A DNA stretch of 17,808 nucleotides from positions 1 to 17,808 of the forward strand of contig DXVO01000036.1 of assembly GCA_019417325.1 (NCBI GenBank). The letters run 5' to 3'. Below are positions 8,115 through 15,085 of this stretch, one piece after another. Positions within the stretch are counted from its first letter, which is position 1, and each line of letters opens with the position of its first letter. Below the pieces are notes generated by a model, which was not told where the DNA came from, did no database searches, and was given only the letters and a program-made list of their open reading frames with translations. The position numbers and the translations under genes were made by a program. Source of the DNA: Parabacteroides sp. Lineage in GTDB: Bacteria; Bacteroidota; Bacteroidia; Bacteroidales; Tannerellaceae.

Positions 8115-8121
8115 CCTCCTT
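8115..8121 (-). promoter_or_regulatory. Strong Shine-Dalgarno site of btuB
   Basis: AAGGAGG lies six bases before the btuB ATG. Perfect Shine-Dalgarno matches are unusual in Bacteroidota, where most genes lack them, and none of the neighbouring operon genes shows one. It confirms the start at 8108. Confidence 0.7.
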
Positions 8122-8126
8122 CCTCG

Positions 8127-9200
8127 TTATTTCCAGCAGAAAGCTCCCGGAATGATTCCCACGTAAAATTCATCGATCAGCTTGCCTTGCGGCGAATAGC
8201 GATACACGATACCTTGTTGCTGGTAATCAATAGCGTCGGCCACATATACCTCCCCGTTGTTGGGATTGACCGTAAGGCCGTAGTATTTGGTGTCCCGAAA
8301 CTCCAGAAAAGGCCGGACGGGAACACGGTCGGCTTCCACCGGCATTCGCCAAATATCGTTGTTGATCCAGTAAAGTGTATCCCGTGTACCGTTGAGCTGG
8401 ACTTCCGAAGGCCAGTCGCCCAGCTTAAACTTGAACTGTTTCTCTACGGTGAAAGTCTCGGCGTCTATACGATAGAGAGACGGTGCCTCGTAACCGTATG
8501 GGCTGCCCTCGTAACCGCCATCCGTGATGGTCCACATCTTGTTGTATTTGTCCATGACCAGCGAAGTAGGTTGTATGCCGATGGTCAGTTCGTCCACGAC
8601 CTTGTCCGTCTCCGTGTCGATTTTCAGGATGCGGTTCTGGTACGACCAGCAGTTCACATAGACGTACTTGCCGTATTGTACCATTTGTTCGGTGGAACCC
8701 GATTCCATGTCCATGTCTGGACATTCGATATAGCCGGTAATCTCGTATGTCTTGGGGTTGATGATGAAGATACGGTAGTCCCATATCTGCGTCACATAGG
8801 CTTTCTCATCCGACAGAAAATGGATATACCGGGGTGAGGTGAAACCTGTGATACGGCCCACTTCCTTGAAAGTATTGATGTCGATGGCGAAAATCACATG
8901 CGAGTTGTTCACCACGATCCAGCCTATACCGTCCCGGATAACCATAGACTGGGCCACATCGCCCAACTTGAACCCGTTGGCACGGTAAAACACTTCATTC
9001 TCCACTTCGCACGTGGCGGGATCGTAGTAGGAAAGCGTGGCATTGCTGTACTGGAAATTCCCCTCGTTGGTAATGAAAAGACCAGAGGCCGATACAGAGA
9101 AATCTTCCATCTCTCCGTAATCCCATTTCATGCAACTGCCGAAAACTGGCAGGCAGAAAAGAAAAAGGCAAATCCGTTGTATTGTTCTGCTCATTGTCAT
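8127..9200 (-). CDS. btuG: Surface cobalamin-capture lipoprotein BtuG (beta-propeller)
   Basis: BtuG is a surface lipoprotein that binds B12 with extreme affinity and forms a lid on BtuB; that function is established for Bacteroides homologues. The start at 9200 (MTMSRTIQR) or 9194 is preferred over 9227, because the longer start lies inside a terminator hairpin. The signal peptide ends FGSC, and the cysteine is followed by MKWDYGEMEDF, acidic enough for surface export. The body is repetitive, with about seven blades of a YncE-like propeller. Examples are SASGLFITNEGNFQYSNATL, GWIVVNNSHVIFAIDINTFK, EKAYVTQIWDYRIFIINPKT, KYVYVNCWSYQNRILKIDTE and GEVYVADAIDYQQQGIVYRY. Its place directly before btuB is diagnostic. 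Length (about 357 residues) matches the family. Confidence 0.9.
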   Translation of the reverse strand: MTMSRTIQRICLFLFCLPVFGSCMKWDYGEMEDFSVSASGLFITNEGNFQYSNATLSYYDPATCEVENEVFYRANGFKLGDVAQSMVIRDGIGWIVVNNSHVIFAIDINTFKEVGRITGFTSPRYIHFLSDEKAYVTQIWDYRIFIINPKTYEITGYIECPDMDMESGSTEQMVQYGKYVYVNCWSYQNRILKIDTETDKVVDELTIGIQPTSLVMDKYNKMWTITDGGYEGSPYGYEAPSLYRIDAETFTVEKQFKFKLGDWPSEVQLNGTRDTLYWINNDIWRMPVEADRVPVRPFLEFRDTKYYGLTVNPNNGEVYVADAIDYQQQGIVYRYSPQGKLIDEFYVGIIPGAFCWK

Positions 9201-9205
9201 TCGGA

Positions 9206-9239
9206 TAAAAAAGAGTACCCGAATCATTACGGGTACTCT
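9206..9239 (-). terminator. Intrinsic terminator or attenuator between repeat lipoprotein and btuG
   Basis: On the minus strand a perfect 10-bp stem AGAGTACCCG/CGGGTACTCT (9212-9239) with an 8-base loop is followed directly by six T residues and then, within a few bases, by the btuG ATG codons. This has all the parts of a Rho-independent terminator but lies inside the operon. It would lower btuG-btuB-btuFCD expression relative to the upstream lipoproteins unless it is read through. It could also stabilise the 3' end of the upstream message. Confidence 0.75.
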
Positions 9240-9255
9240 GGTTAAGGTATAAGGT

Positions 9256-11346
9256 TTAATCCTGCTGCGTATATTGTTTGTCCTTCATATTTTGGAAGGT
9301 TGGGTTATACCCACATTTCGTCACGCTCCAACTTTCCCCCGTAATCATTCCGTTTTCTATAAACTTGCCGAAGAAAGTGTAGTCGGTAAATTTCGTCAAA
9401 CCGTCAAAAACAACCCCATGCAAGGTCTCCAACTTCTCCATGGAAAGTGTTTCCTGAGAAAGAGAAGTCGCACTTTTTATCTGTAGCGTACCATCTATAG
9501 TCTGTAATTTATCACAAGTAATGCCTGTTGCTTTATTAACGAACAACCCTTCACCTCCTACGTGAAGCAATTCCGGAATATCCAGCGATTTACTTTGTAA
9601 AGATATTGCTAACGAACCCTCTCCCTCTTTATAATATACAGGAGAAGCTGAACAACAAACTTTGGATAGTAAGGGCAAGTTACAACTGGTAAAATTTCCA
9701 GATAAATAGAACTGTCCTCCCACTTCTTTCAAGACTGGCATTGTGATTGAAGCAAACATGGGTATTTGGATATATCCATATCCATCTATGATTTCCAAGT
9801 CGGGAAATTTGGCATTGCTTCGCATTTGGCCTGTCACATTTAGATTTCCATATACATGTTGAATTGTCGATATGGTATAATCGATATTGTTGGTGGTTGG
9901 CTTACAAGTGAAGTCTTTGATATTCTTGAACGTGATTTCAGGGAACTTATTATTCGTGAGACTGGTGATGACAAAATTTACATTTGACAAATCTTCGGCT
10001 GTTTCAATTTTGGAGAGCTGCACCTTGTTTATAATTTCAATCTGGGGCGCTGTTTCTCCGAAGGTTTCAAATCGGGCGTTCGGCAACAGCAGTGTTCCGC
10101 TCACATCTTCAAGATAATCCAGCGTGATGCTTCCAAGTGTGGTGATCTTGCTCCAGTCGGGAAGTTGTTTGAGTGCCGTGAAATTCTTTATCTTTATCTG
10201 TCCCTTTATCGTTGTCAGTTTGTCCATTCCACCGAAAGCCTGAAGCACGTCATTTCGTTGGGGAACAAAACTACCGGTAGGAGGAGCTTCCATATTGGCT
10301 TCCATAATAATACTTCCGTTTACTGTTTCGATTTCCGGAAGGTTGATGGTTTCCAACATCACGGGGACGGTATGGAAATCAAGGCCACCGGTCTCTTTCA
10401 GCTTAAGGAAGCTCATGGAAGTCAGCTTGGCAAGATTGTTTACGGACAAGACCCCTCCGACACTTGTCAGTTCCGGTATTTCCAAAGACGCAATCGAACC
10501 GGCTGCTGTGTTCTCTTCATTGAGTCCTTGAAGATTCAGATCCTGACCTACAGTAGTCAGAACCGGAAACTCAAAACTCTGTAACGACGACGCATTGAAC
10601 ATCACGCTTCCTTCAATAGTTGCCAGTTTCTCGAATAGGACATACGTCACTTGGTCGTTATATACCGATATGTCTCCGGAGAGCGTTTCCAATGCTTTCA
10701 TGGAAATCATGTGAAGTTCCGTAGCTTTCGAGGCGACATCGGTCGAACCTACCTGTAAACCTCCGGCAGAAACGATATTATCCAACCCTGTCAAGTCTGC
10801 ACCGTTGTAACTGTTACGAATGACAATGTTGCCAGTAACCTCTTTCAAAGATGCCAATGCAGATATGTCAGTGATTTTTTCTGCCTCTTCCGCATCAGAG
10901 CCGATAATCAGGTTCCCTTTGACAACGGTTGTTTTGGTTGCGGCAAAAGAAGCTACCTCCTCGGTGGTCTTCAACTCCACATCTCCGTCAGATTCTATCT
11001 CGCTTTTCACGACCTTATAGGTATATTCGCGGGCATCTCCGTTATAGGATGTCACCCGGAAGGTTCGTTCGTTATCCCAGTCCGTTACCGTTTCAGGATC
11101 AGGTATGATTGTTGCAGAAGTTGTGTACTTGAATTCCACTTCGGCGTTGTTCAGCGATACCGTATAGGGAACGGTTATTGTTACTGTATTGTCCGTAATG
11201 TCGGCCGTGTACGATTTCCCGTCCACGGTCATCACGACCGATGTGATGAAATTTTCATCTGCATCTTCAGGTATAATTTCATCGTTTTTGTCACACGCTC
11301 CCAAAAAGAACAAGGATAGGAGCATGGGAAGAAAATAAATTTTCAT
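9256..11346 (-). CDS. Large surface lipoprotein, DUF5018-like N-domain plus receptor-L-like repeats
   Basis: The protein has 696 residues. The lipoprotein signal ends LGAC at C18, followed by DKNDEIIPEDADE, an acidic tract matching the Bacteroides surface-export signal. Residues of about 30-115 resemble DUF5018-type immunoglobulin-like domains (VDGKSYTADITDNTVTITVP, then VTSYNGDAREYTYKV). From about 120 to the end there are many irregular repeats of roughly 22-28 residues, such as 'LKEVTGNIVIRN', 'LATIEGSVMFN', 'LTSVGGVLSVNN' and 'IETVNGSIIMEAN'. They fit a right-handed solenoid like receptor L domains or Bacteroides leucine-rich-repeat proteins. It is 14 bases from the PKD gene and under the cobalamin riboswitch. 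A corrinoid-binding or BtuB-associated surface role is inferred from position; no enzyme motif is seen. Base composition is slightly more AT-rich than btuB. Confidence 0.75.
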   Translation of the reverse strand: MKIYFLPMLLSLFFLGACDKNDEIIPEDADENFITSVVMTVDGKSYTADITDNTVTITVPYTVSLNNAEVEFKYTTSATIIPDPETVTDWDNERTFRVTSYNGDAREYTYKVVKSEIESDGDVELKTTEEVASFAATKTTVVKGNLIIGSDAEEAEKITDISALASLKEVTGNIVIRNSYNGADLTGLDNIVSAGGLQVGSTDVASKATELHMISMKALETLSGDISVYNDQVTYVLFEKLATIEGSVMFNASSLQSFEFPVLTTVGQDLNLQGLNEENTAAGSIASLEIPELTSVGGVLSVNNLAKLTSMSFLKLKETGGLDFHTVPVMLETINLPEIETVNGSIIMEANMEAPPTGSFVPQRNDVLQAFGGMDKLTTIKGQIKIKNFTALKQLPDWSKITTLGSITLDYLEDVSGTLLLPNARFETFGETAPQIEIINKVQLSKIETAEDLSNVNFVITSLTNNKFPEITFKNIKDFTCKPTTNNIDYTISTIQHVYGNLNVTGQMRSNAKFPDLEIIDGYGYIQIPMFASITMPVLKEVGGQFYLSGNFTSCNLPLLSKVCCSASPVYYKEGEGSLAISLQSKSLDIPELLHVGGEGLFVNKATGITCDKLQTIDGTLQIKSATSLSQETLSMEKLETLHGVVFDGLTKFTDYTFFGKFIENGMITGESWSVTKCGYNPTFQNMKDKQYTQQD

Positions 11347-11360
11347 ACTTGTAATTTTTA

Positions 11361-13142
11361 TTATTTGGTTAGATCCTCAAAAGAAAATACCTCCGTAGAA
11401 ACTTCGCCCAGCCAGCCGCTTTTGGCCAGAACACCGCATTGTATTTTGATAAAGTCAATATATTGCAGATTGGCTTCCGTTCCATCGGCATGGATGGCAT
11501 TGGAAATTTTGAAACCGTTCCTTTGTCCGCTTCCATCCACCGTACTGCCGCCTTCTATCTGGTCGTTTCCGAAATTATCCACGTACCCCCAGTCATAACT
11601 CTGATTATCCCAATAACCGGTTTGAGAATCTTGGGTGTTGCGGGCGGCCAGACAAGTGCCTGTCAGGGTATAACTGTTTTCCGAAATCCAAGCCGGATAA
11701 TAATAGTCTTGTGTATGATAAGCGGACAGATAGTCTACCCAGCCGTTTCTACCGTCGGAACTGATCCATTGGACATCCATTTTTTTGCCTTCCGGACGGT
11801 AATAGGTCACTTCAAAATTCTGTATTGTTTCTTCCTTGCCTGCTTCAGATCCTTTCAGTTCGTACCACTCGTCATCCGGCAATCCGTTTCCGTTTATATC
11901 TTGCATGACCCATACGATACCCGGTTCGGAACTGCCGTCAAAGGCGTTCCCCTGAACACAGAAATCATATTGGTTACCCGAATTGGGAATACTGTGGTCG
12001 AAGCCGACGATGATATAACCCCCGAAAGAACCTAAAGAGACGTGCAGTTTGTCTTTCAAACGCTGTGTTGCCCATGCGACAGCCGCTTCAGGGGATGTTT
12101 CGTTGCCGGTCATACCGCCTATCGTGCTCGTCTCGTTGATAAATTGGCCGGGAGCTGGGGTATATTCATAGACTTTATTCCAGAGCTTGGAACTTCCCGA
12201 AGCCCGGAAGCCGTCTTGTTCCTTTTTGTCCACACAAACGACTTTTACGGTGGCAGTGACAGCCGTTTTCCCTTTGTCGATATTCCTGCTTATTTTTTCC
12301 GTCGGTGTGTCTTCCGACACAGTACAGGAGACGGTGTATTCTCCGGGTGCGGACGGCGTGAACTTGAACATGCGTTCCACTTCTCCTTCCATGACCTGAC
12401 CGTCCACACTCCACTCAAAACGGGGATTGTCGAAATACTCCAACAACGGACGCAGGAAAACAGGACGGTCGGCAAAAGTGTACCTGTCCGTGGATGTTTG
12501 CAGGTAAGACGGGGTCGGGAATTTGACAACGTAGGGCATCGTTTCCACGACCTCTACGCTTACGTCTTTCGTTGTTGTCCCATCTATATTGGAAGCGTTG
12601 ATTGTCACCGTATAAACACCGAGTTCTTTTTCATTGAAAGTATAAGTATTCTCGGTGGAAACGATTTTTCCTTCCCGTACCCATTCGATTTTGAACCCTT
12701 CGACATCCGAATGCTGAATATCGGGAGTAAATGTGTAATCGGTATTCCGGACGACTTTTAGCCCCTGCGAAGGTAGTGCCAGTGAGATGACCGGAGGGGT
12801 GAGTTCTTTCACTTCTACTTTCAGTTCCTCTTCGGCATAGCCTTCCGCATTGTCTACTCTTAGTTTGACATAAAAATCCCCGCATTCATTCCATGTACGT
12901 TGAAGAGACGGACCCGAAGAAACCAGCGTACCGTCTATCGTCCAAGCAAAAAGAGCATCTTCAACATTCTGGTATGTCGGGGCGATAGTCAATTCGTGAT
13001 CGACCTTGACCGTGTAAATACCGGTCTCGCTGTCAAGTTCTATTATAGGTTGTCCTCCTACTTCTTCGGTAATGACTTCATCCTTGTTGCAGGAGGTGAA
13101 CAGCATACAGGCAGAAATAATAAAATAGTGAAAACGATGCAT
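11361..13142 (-). CDS. PKD-repeat surface lipoprotein of B12 locus
   Basis: The protein has 593 residues. The lipoprotein signal ends FTSC at C18, followed by NKDEVITEEVGG, an acidic surface-export signal. Three PKD or immunoglobulin-like domains follow at about 30-110, 112-200 and 203-310, each ending with a phrase such as GDFYVKLRVDNAEG, GVYTVTINASNIDG or GEYTVSCTVSE. The C-terminal part, about 325-593, is a separate globular beta-rich domain containing DINGNGLPDDEWYE. Its spacing of acidic residues looks like a calcium-binding loop. Similar PKD-type cell-surface proteins occur beside YncE/BtuG-like genes in Bacteroides. Presumably the PKD stalk holds the C-terminal domain away from the membrane. 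The ligand is unknown; corrinoid or a corrinoid-protein complex is suggested by the riboswitch and neighbours only. Confidence 0.75.
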   Translation of the reverse strand: MHRFHYFIISACMLFTSCNKDEVITEEVGGQPIIELDSETGIYTVKVDHELTIAPTYQNVEDALFAWTIDGTLVSSGPSLQRTWNECGDFYVKLRVDNAEGYAEEELKVEVKELTPPVISLALPSQGLKVVRNTDYTFTPDIQHSDVEGFKIEWVREGKIVSTENTYTFNEKELGVYTVTINASNIDGTTTKDVSVEVVETMPYVVKFPTPSYLQTSTDRYTFADRPVFLRPLLEYFDNPRFEWSVDGQVMEGEVERMFKFTPSAPGEYTVSCTVSEDTPTEKISRNIDKGKTAVTATVKVVCVDKKEQDGFRASGSSKLWNKVYEYTPAPGQFINETSTIGGMTGNETSPEAAVAWATQRLKDKLHVSLGSFGGYIIVGFDHSIPNSGNQYDFCVQGNAFDGSSEPGIVWVMQDINGNGLPDDEWYELKGSEAGKEETIQNFEVTYYRPEGKKMDVQWISSDGRNGWVDYLSAYHTQDYYYPAWISENSYTLTGTCLAARNTQDSQTGYWDNQSYDWGYVDNFGNDQIEGGSTVDGSGQRNGFKISNAIHADGTEANLQYIDFIKIQCGVLAKSGWLGEVSTEVFSFEDLTK

Positions 13143-13159
13143 GATGTGTGGATTTTAGA

Positions 13160-13195
13160 AAAATAACAGGGATACCCCCGACAGAAGGGATATCC
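13160..13195 (-). terminator. Terminator-like hairpin between DUF4465 and PKD genes
   Basis: On the minus strand GGATATCCC pairs with GGGGTATCC (13170-13195, nine pairs including one T-G) around an 8-base loop. The next bases are CTGTTATTTTTC, so the T-run begins a few bases after the stem, which makes it weaker than the riboswitch terminator. It lies 11 bases after the DUF4465 stop and would make that gene the most abundant part of the transcript. Confidence 0.6.
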
Positions 13196-13206
13196 TTATA
13201 TTCTTT

Positions 13207-14124
13207 TTATTGTATGGTGATATCATCAATACAGATATAAGCCGGAGTATTCAAACCGTATGCTCCCGAATCCGAACCCTCGAAGTTGAATTTCACACTT
13301 TGCACCCCTTCGGCATTGATTTCCCAATAATCCCATGTCGTGATAGGATCAACCTGTTGTTGGCCGTTACGATAATCGGCTAAAAGACGTTTGTAAGTGC
13401 GGATCAGACCGCCATTCGCATCATAACATTCCAGATTCACTTGGAAATACCCTTTCATCTCTTTCAGAGGAGTCGCTACCCCCGTAGAACCGAACTGATT
13501 ACCATAAGTAATGACACCATAAGTGTATGAGGTGTTGCAGATCCACAGGCCGACCAATTTCCGGGGAACATTGAAATAAAATTCTGGTTTAGCCATCCAT
13601 GCCTGATTGTAAGCATCCACATATCCGTAAACGACACCGAAATTGGAACCGCTGTGCCCGGCTTCCTTATTCTGTCCTTCCGCTTCCACCGCAGTGTTAT
13701 AGACAGAACATTGGTTTAGATAAGAATACCACCAGTCTCCGGTATTTCCCGACTGATTGGAGCGGATGTTCCAGTTGGAAAGTGCGATGCCGCCGCTGGA
13801 ATACTCTGTGCTTCCACCTACAGTATTAAACATTGAAAGGAAGAGATATTCTTCCGGAGTATTGTCGTAAATGGTGGTTACTTGAGGATACCCTTGGTAC
13901 GAATAAAGATTTTCTCCGGCCGAGGTAGGTCCTGCTAACATGCCGGGATCGAAATCATCGAAAGTGATAGTTAAAGTACCGTCCGGATTTGTCACAGCAC
14001 GGGTTTGCGAAGTTCCGGAATCAACCGGGTCCATCAAAAAGTCATCGTCCGAACTACAGCCAGAGAACAAGGCGGTTGCGGTAAATAGACAGGCACCTGC
14101 CAGAAAGCGTAATTTTCTTTTCAT
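13207..14124 (-). CDS. DUF4465 surface lipoprotein, candidate BtuH-type B12-binding protein
   Basis: The protein has 305 residues and is the first gene after the cobalamin riboswitch. The lipoprotein signal ends FSGC at C23, followed by SSDDDFLMD, an acidic surface-export signal. The body matches DUF4465: ITFDDFDPGML near the start, an aromatic- and glycine-rich beta region (STEYSSGGIALSNWNIRS, NFGVVYGYVDAY), and the closing GAYGLNTPAYICIDDITIQ. It is probably a beta-sandwich. Bacteroides B12 loci are known to encode a second class of surface B12-binding lipoprotein named BtuH. This gene's position and lipoprotein form agree with that, but I cannot confirm from sequence alone that it is the same family, so no symbol is given. 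A terminator-like hairpin follows the stop codon. Confidence 0.78.
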   Translation of the reverse strand: MKRKLRFLAGACLFTATALFSGCSSDDDFLMDPVDSGTSQTRAVTNPDGTLTITFDDFDPGMLAGPTSAGENLYSYQGYPQVTTIYDNTPEEYLFLSMFNTVGGSTEYSSGGIALSNWNIRSNQSGNTGDWWYSYLNQCSVYNTAVEAEGQNKEAGHSGSNFGVVYGYVDAYNQAWMAKPEFYFNVPRKLVGLWICNTSYTYGVITYGNQFGSTGVATPLKEMKGYFQVNLECYDANGGLIRTYKRLLADYRNGQQQVDPITTWDYWEINAEGVQSVKFNFEGSDSGAYGLNTPAYICIDDITIQ

Positions 14125-14162
14125 AGGTCACTCATTTTAATGTAAAACATATTATTAACAAA

Positions 14163-14204
14163 CACAAAAAATTCCCGTTCGTGCGGACTTACACGAACGG
14201 GAAT
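14163..14204 (-). terminator. Riboswitch-controlled intrinsic terminator
   Basis: A perfect 13-bp inverted repeat, ATTCCCGTTCGTG/CACGAACGGGAAT (14171-14204), has an 8-base loop and is followed on the minus strand by TTTTTTG. It stands between the cobalamin aptamer and the first gene, about 40 bases before the ATG. It is therefore the likely expression platform: corrinoid-bound aptamer leads to termination. Confidence 0.88.
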
Positions 14205-14288
14205 ATGTCTGTCTTCAAATATTGAATGGCCGATGAGCTATTCCTTATTTGATTACGACCCGTATATCCCGCAGGTGTAAATCTCATT

Positions 14289-14457
14289 CCGGTCATGGCA
14301 GGTCTTCTGACTCGTCCCGGTCATCGTGCCTTCCCGGTATTACACCAGTGGCAAAAGTTCGATGTCCGTTTTTGTGGACTCACAGCAGCGGGTACTGTCC
14401 CGGATTTTCACCGGGTTCCCTTTTCATTCGGAAGGCGTAAACCTCCCGAAACCATTT
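14289..14457 (-). promoter_or_regulatory. Cobalamin riboswitch aptamer
   Basis: Read on the minus strand the conserved elements appear in order. GGGAACCCGGTGAAAATCC and CCGCTGCTGTGAG correspond to the family's GGGAA...GGTG...CCC...CTGTGA core. GCCACTG is at 14348-14354, then CCGGGAAGGC and GATGACC, and finally AGTCAGAAGACCTGCC (14297-14312), a near-exact B12 box. A further hairpin at 14251-14283 (GATTTAC paired with GTAATC) could be the P13 arm whose loop contacts L5. The RNA senses adenosyl- or related cobamides and controls the downstream uptake operon. The terminator at 14163-14204 gives a transcriptional off-switch. The 5' end follows the promoter -7 box by about ten bases. Confidence 0.95.
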
Positions 14458-14465
14458 CCCGACTG

Positions 14466-14497
14466 CAAAATTATCTATATTACATATCAATTCCAAA
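14466..14497 (-). promoter_or_regulatory. Bacteroidetes-type promoter of the B12 operon
   Basis: On the minus strand a -33 TTTG (14494-14497) is followed after exactly 20 bases by TAATTTTG (14466-14473), a full match to the -7 consensus TAnnTTTG. Transcription would begin near 14455-14460, just at the 5' edge of the riboswitch aptamer, which supports the assignment. Confidence 0.8.
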
Positions 14498-14548
14498 TAA
14501 TTCATAATATTTATAATAAAACACACAAAGCATGACAACCGTACTGTT

Positions 14549-14722
14549 TTAATTAGAGCATTCAAGTTTACGACAAACGAAGACGGTAATTATCATACAC
14601 AATATCCATAAACCAACAAAACAGCTTGCCATTTTCCATAACAATGCGTTCTGGAATAGATAACTGTTAGCTGCAATTATGCAAGCAAAAAAAGCAGACA
14701 GAATAATGACTATTAATATCAT
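14549..14722 (-). CDS. Possible small membrane protein, 57 residues
   Basis: A short open frame encodes 57 residues starting MILIVIILSAFFACIIAANS. Two hydrophobic stretches (about 2-17 and 32-50) could be membrane helices separated by YLFQNALLWK, and the end is polar and basic (CRKLECSN). An in-frame stop lies nine codons upstream of the ATG, so the ORF is well bounded. The gene has no recognisable family and lies upstream of the B12 operon promoter, on the same strand. Its clean hydrophobic pattern argues that it is real; its small size and AT-rich surroundings leave doubt. No function can be given. Confidence 0.4.
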   Translation of the reverse strand: MILIVIILSAFFACIIAANSYLFQNALLWKMASCFVGLWILCMIITVFVCRKLECSN

Positions 14723-14864
14723 GCACCAGAAATTGATCCTATAAATTTATGGAAAACAAGTAAGGGAATGGAAGTTCCGTTGCCGCATGGATGCAGGTGA
14801 AGGACCTTCTCTTTTAACGTTGGATACGCCAATGCACGCCAACGGAAGACTCTGATATTATCTG

Positions 14865-14896
14865 TTTGGAAAGGATATAGGATGTGCGTTACTTTG
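14865..14896 (+). promoter_or_regulatory. Possible vestigial promoter of the HTH relic
   Basis: TTTG at 14865-14868 is followed after 20 bases by TTACTTTG (14889-14896), one base off the TAnnTTTG consensus. It lies 33 bases before the ATG of the broken helix-turn-helix gene, a sensible distance. Confidence 0.35.
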
Positions 14897-14929
14897 TCGC
14901 ATATTCAGAATCTTAAAAAGAATTTTAGT

Positions 14930-15085
14930 ATGGAACTGACAATTATTGAAACAAGCGCGTATTAGGAGTTGAGAAAGCTGGTCAGCACGCTGGTCGTACA
15001 GATGGGCGACTTCCAGAAAAAGATTGCCCCGCCTGCGCCGGACAAGTGAATGGATGCGCAGGACGTATGTGATGGACTTATGCCC
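14930..15085 (+). pseudogene. Relic of excisionase-like helix-turn-helix gene
   Basis: Reading the plus strand from ATG 14930 gives MELTIIETSAY, a TAG stop (14963-14965), ELRKLVSTLVVQMGDFQKKI, then APPAPDK, a TGA stop (15047-15049) and MDAQDVCDGLM. In intact Bacteroides homologues, small helix-turn-helix proteins encoded near ICE integrases, the corresponding stretch reads APPAPDKWMDAQDVCDALM as I recall it, so the TGA would replace a tryptophan TGG. The match ends at about 15085, where the opposite-strand integrase sequence begins, so the DNA-binding helices and C-terminus are gone. Such proteins act as excision or regulatory factors for the element. Homology is from memory of the family and not from a search. 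Confidence 0.6.

Noticed and set aside
9201..9227. Longer start for btuG at 9227.
   Set aside because: It lies within the terminator stem and would put a poor N-terminus before the lipoprotein signal.
15050..15076. Reading the integrase end as a catalytic Tyr-to-His substitution (RIHSLV).
   Set aside because: This stretch is the reverse strand of the HTH relic, so the tyrosine region is deleted rather than substituted.
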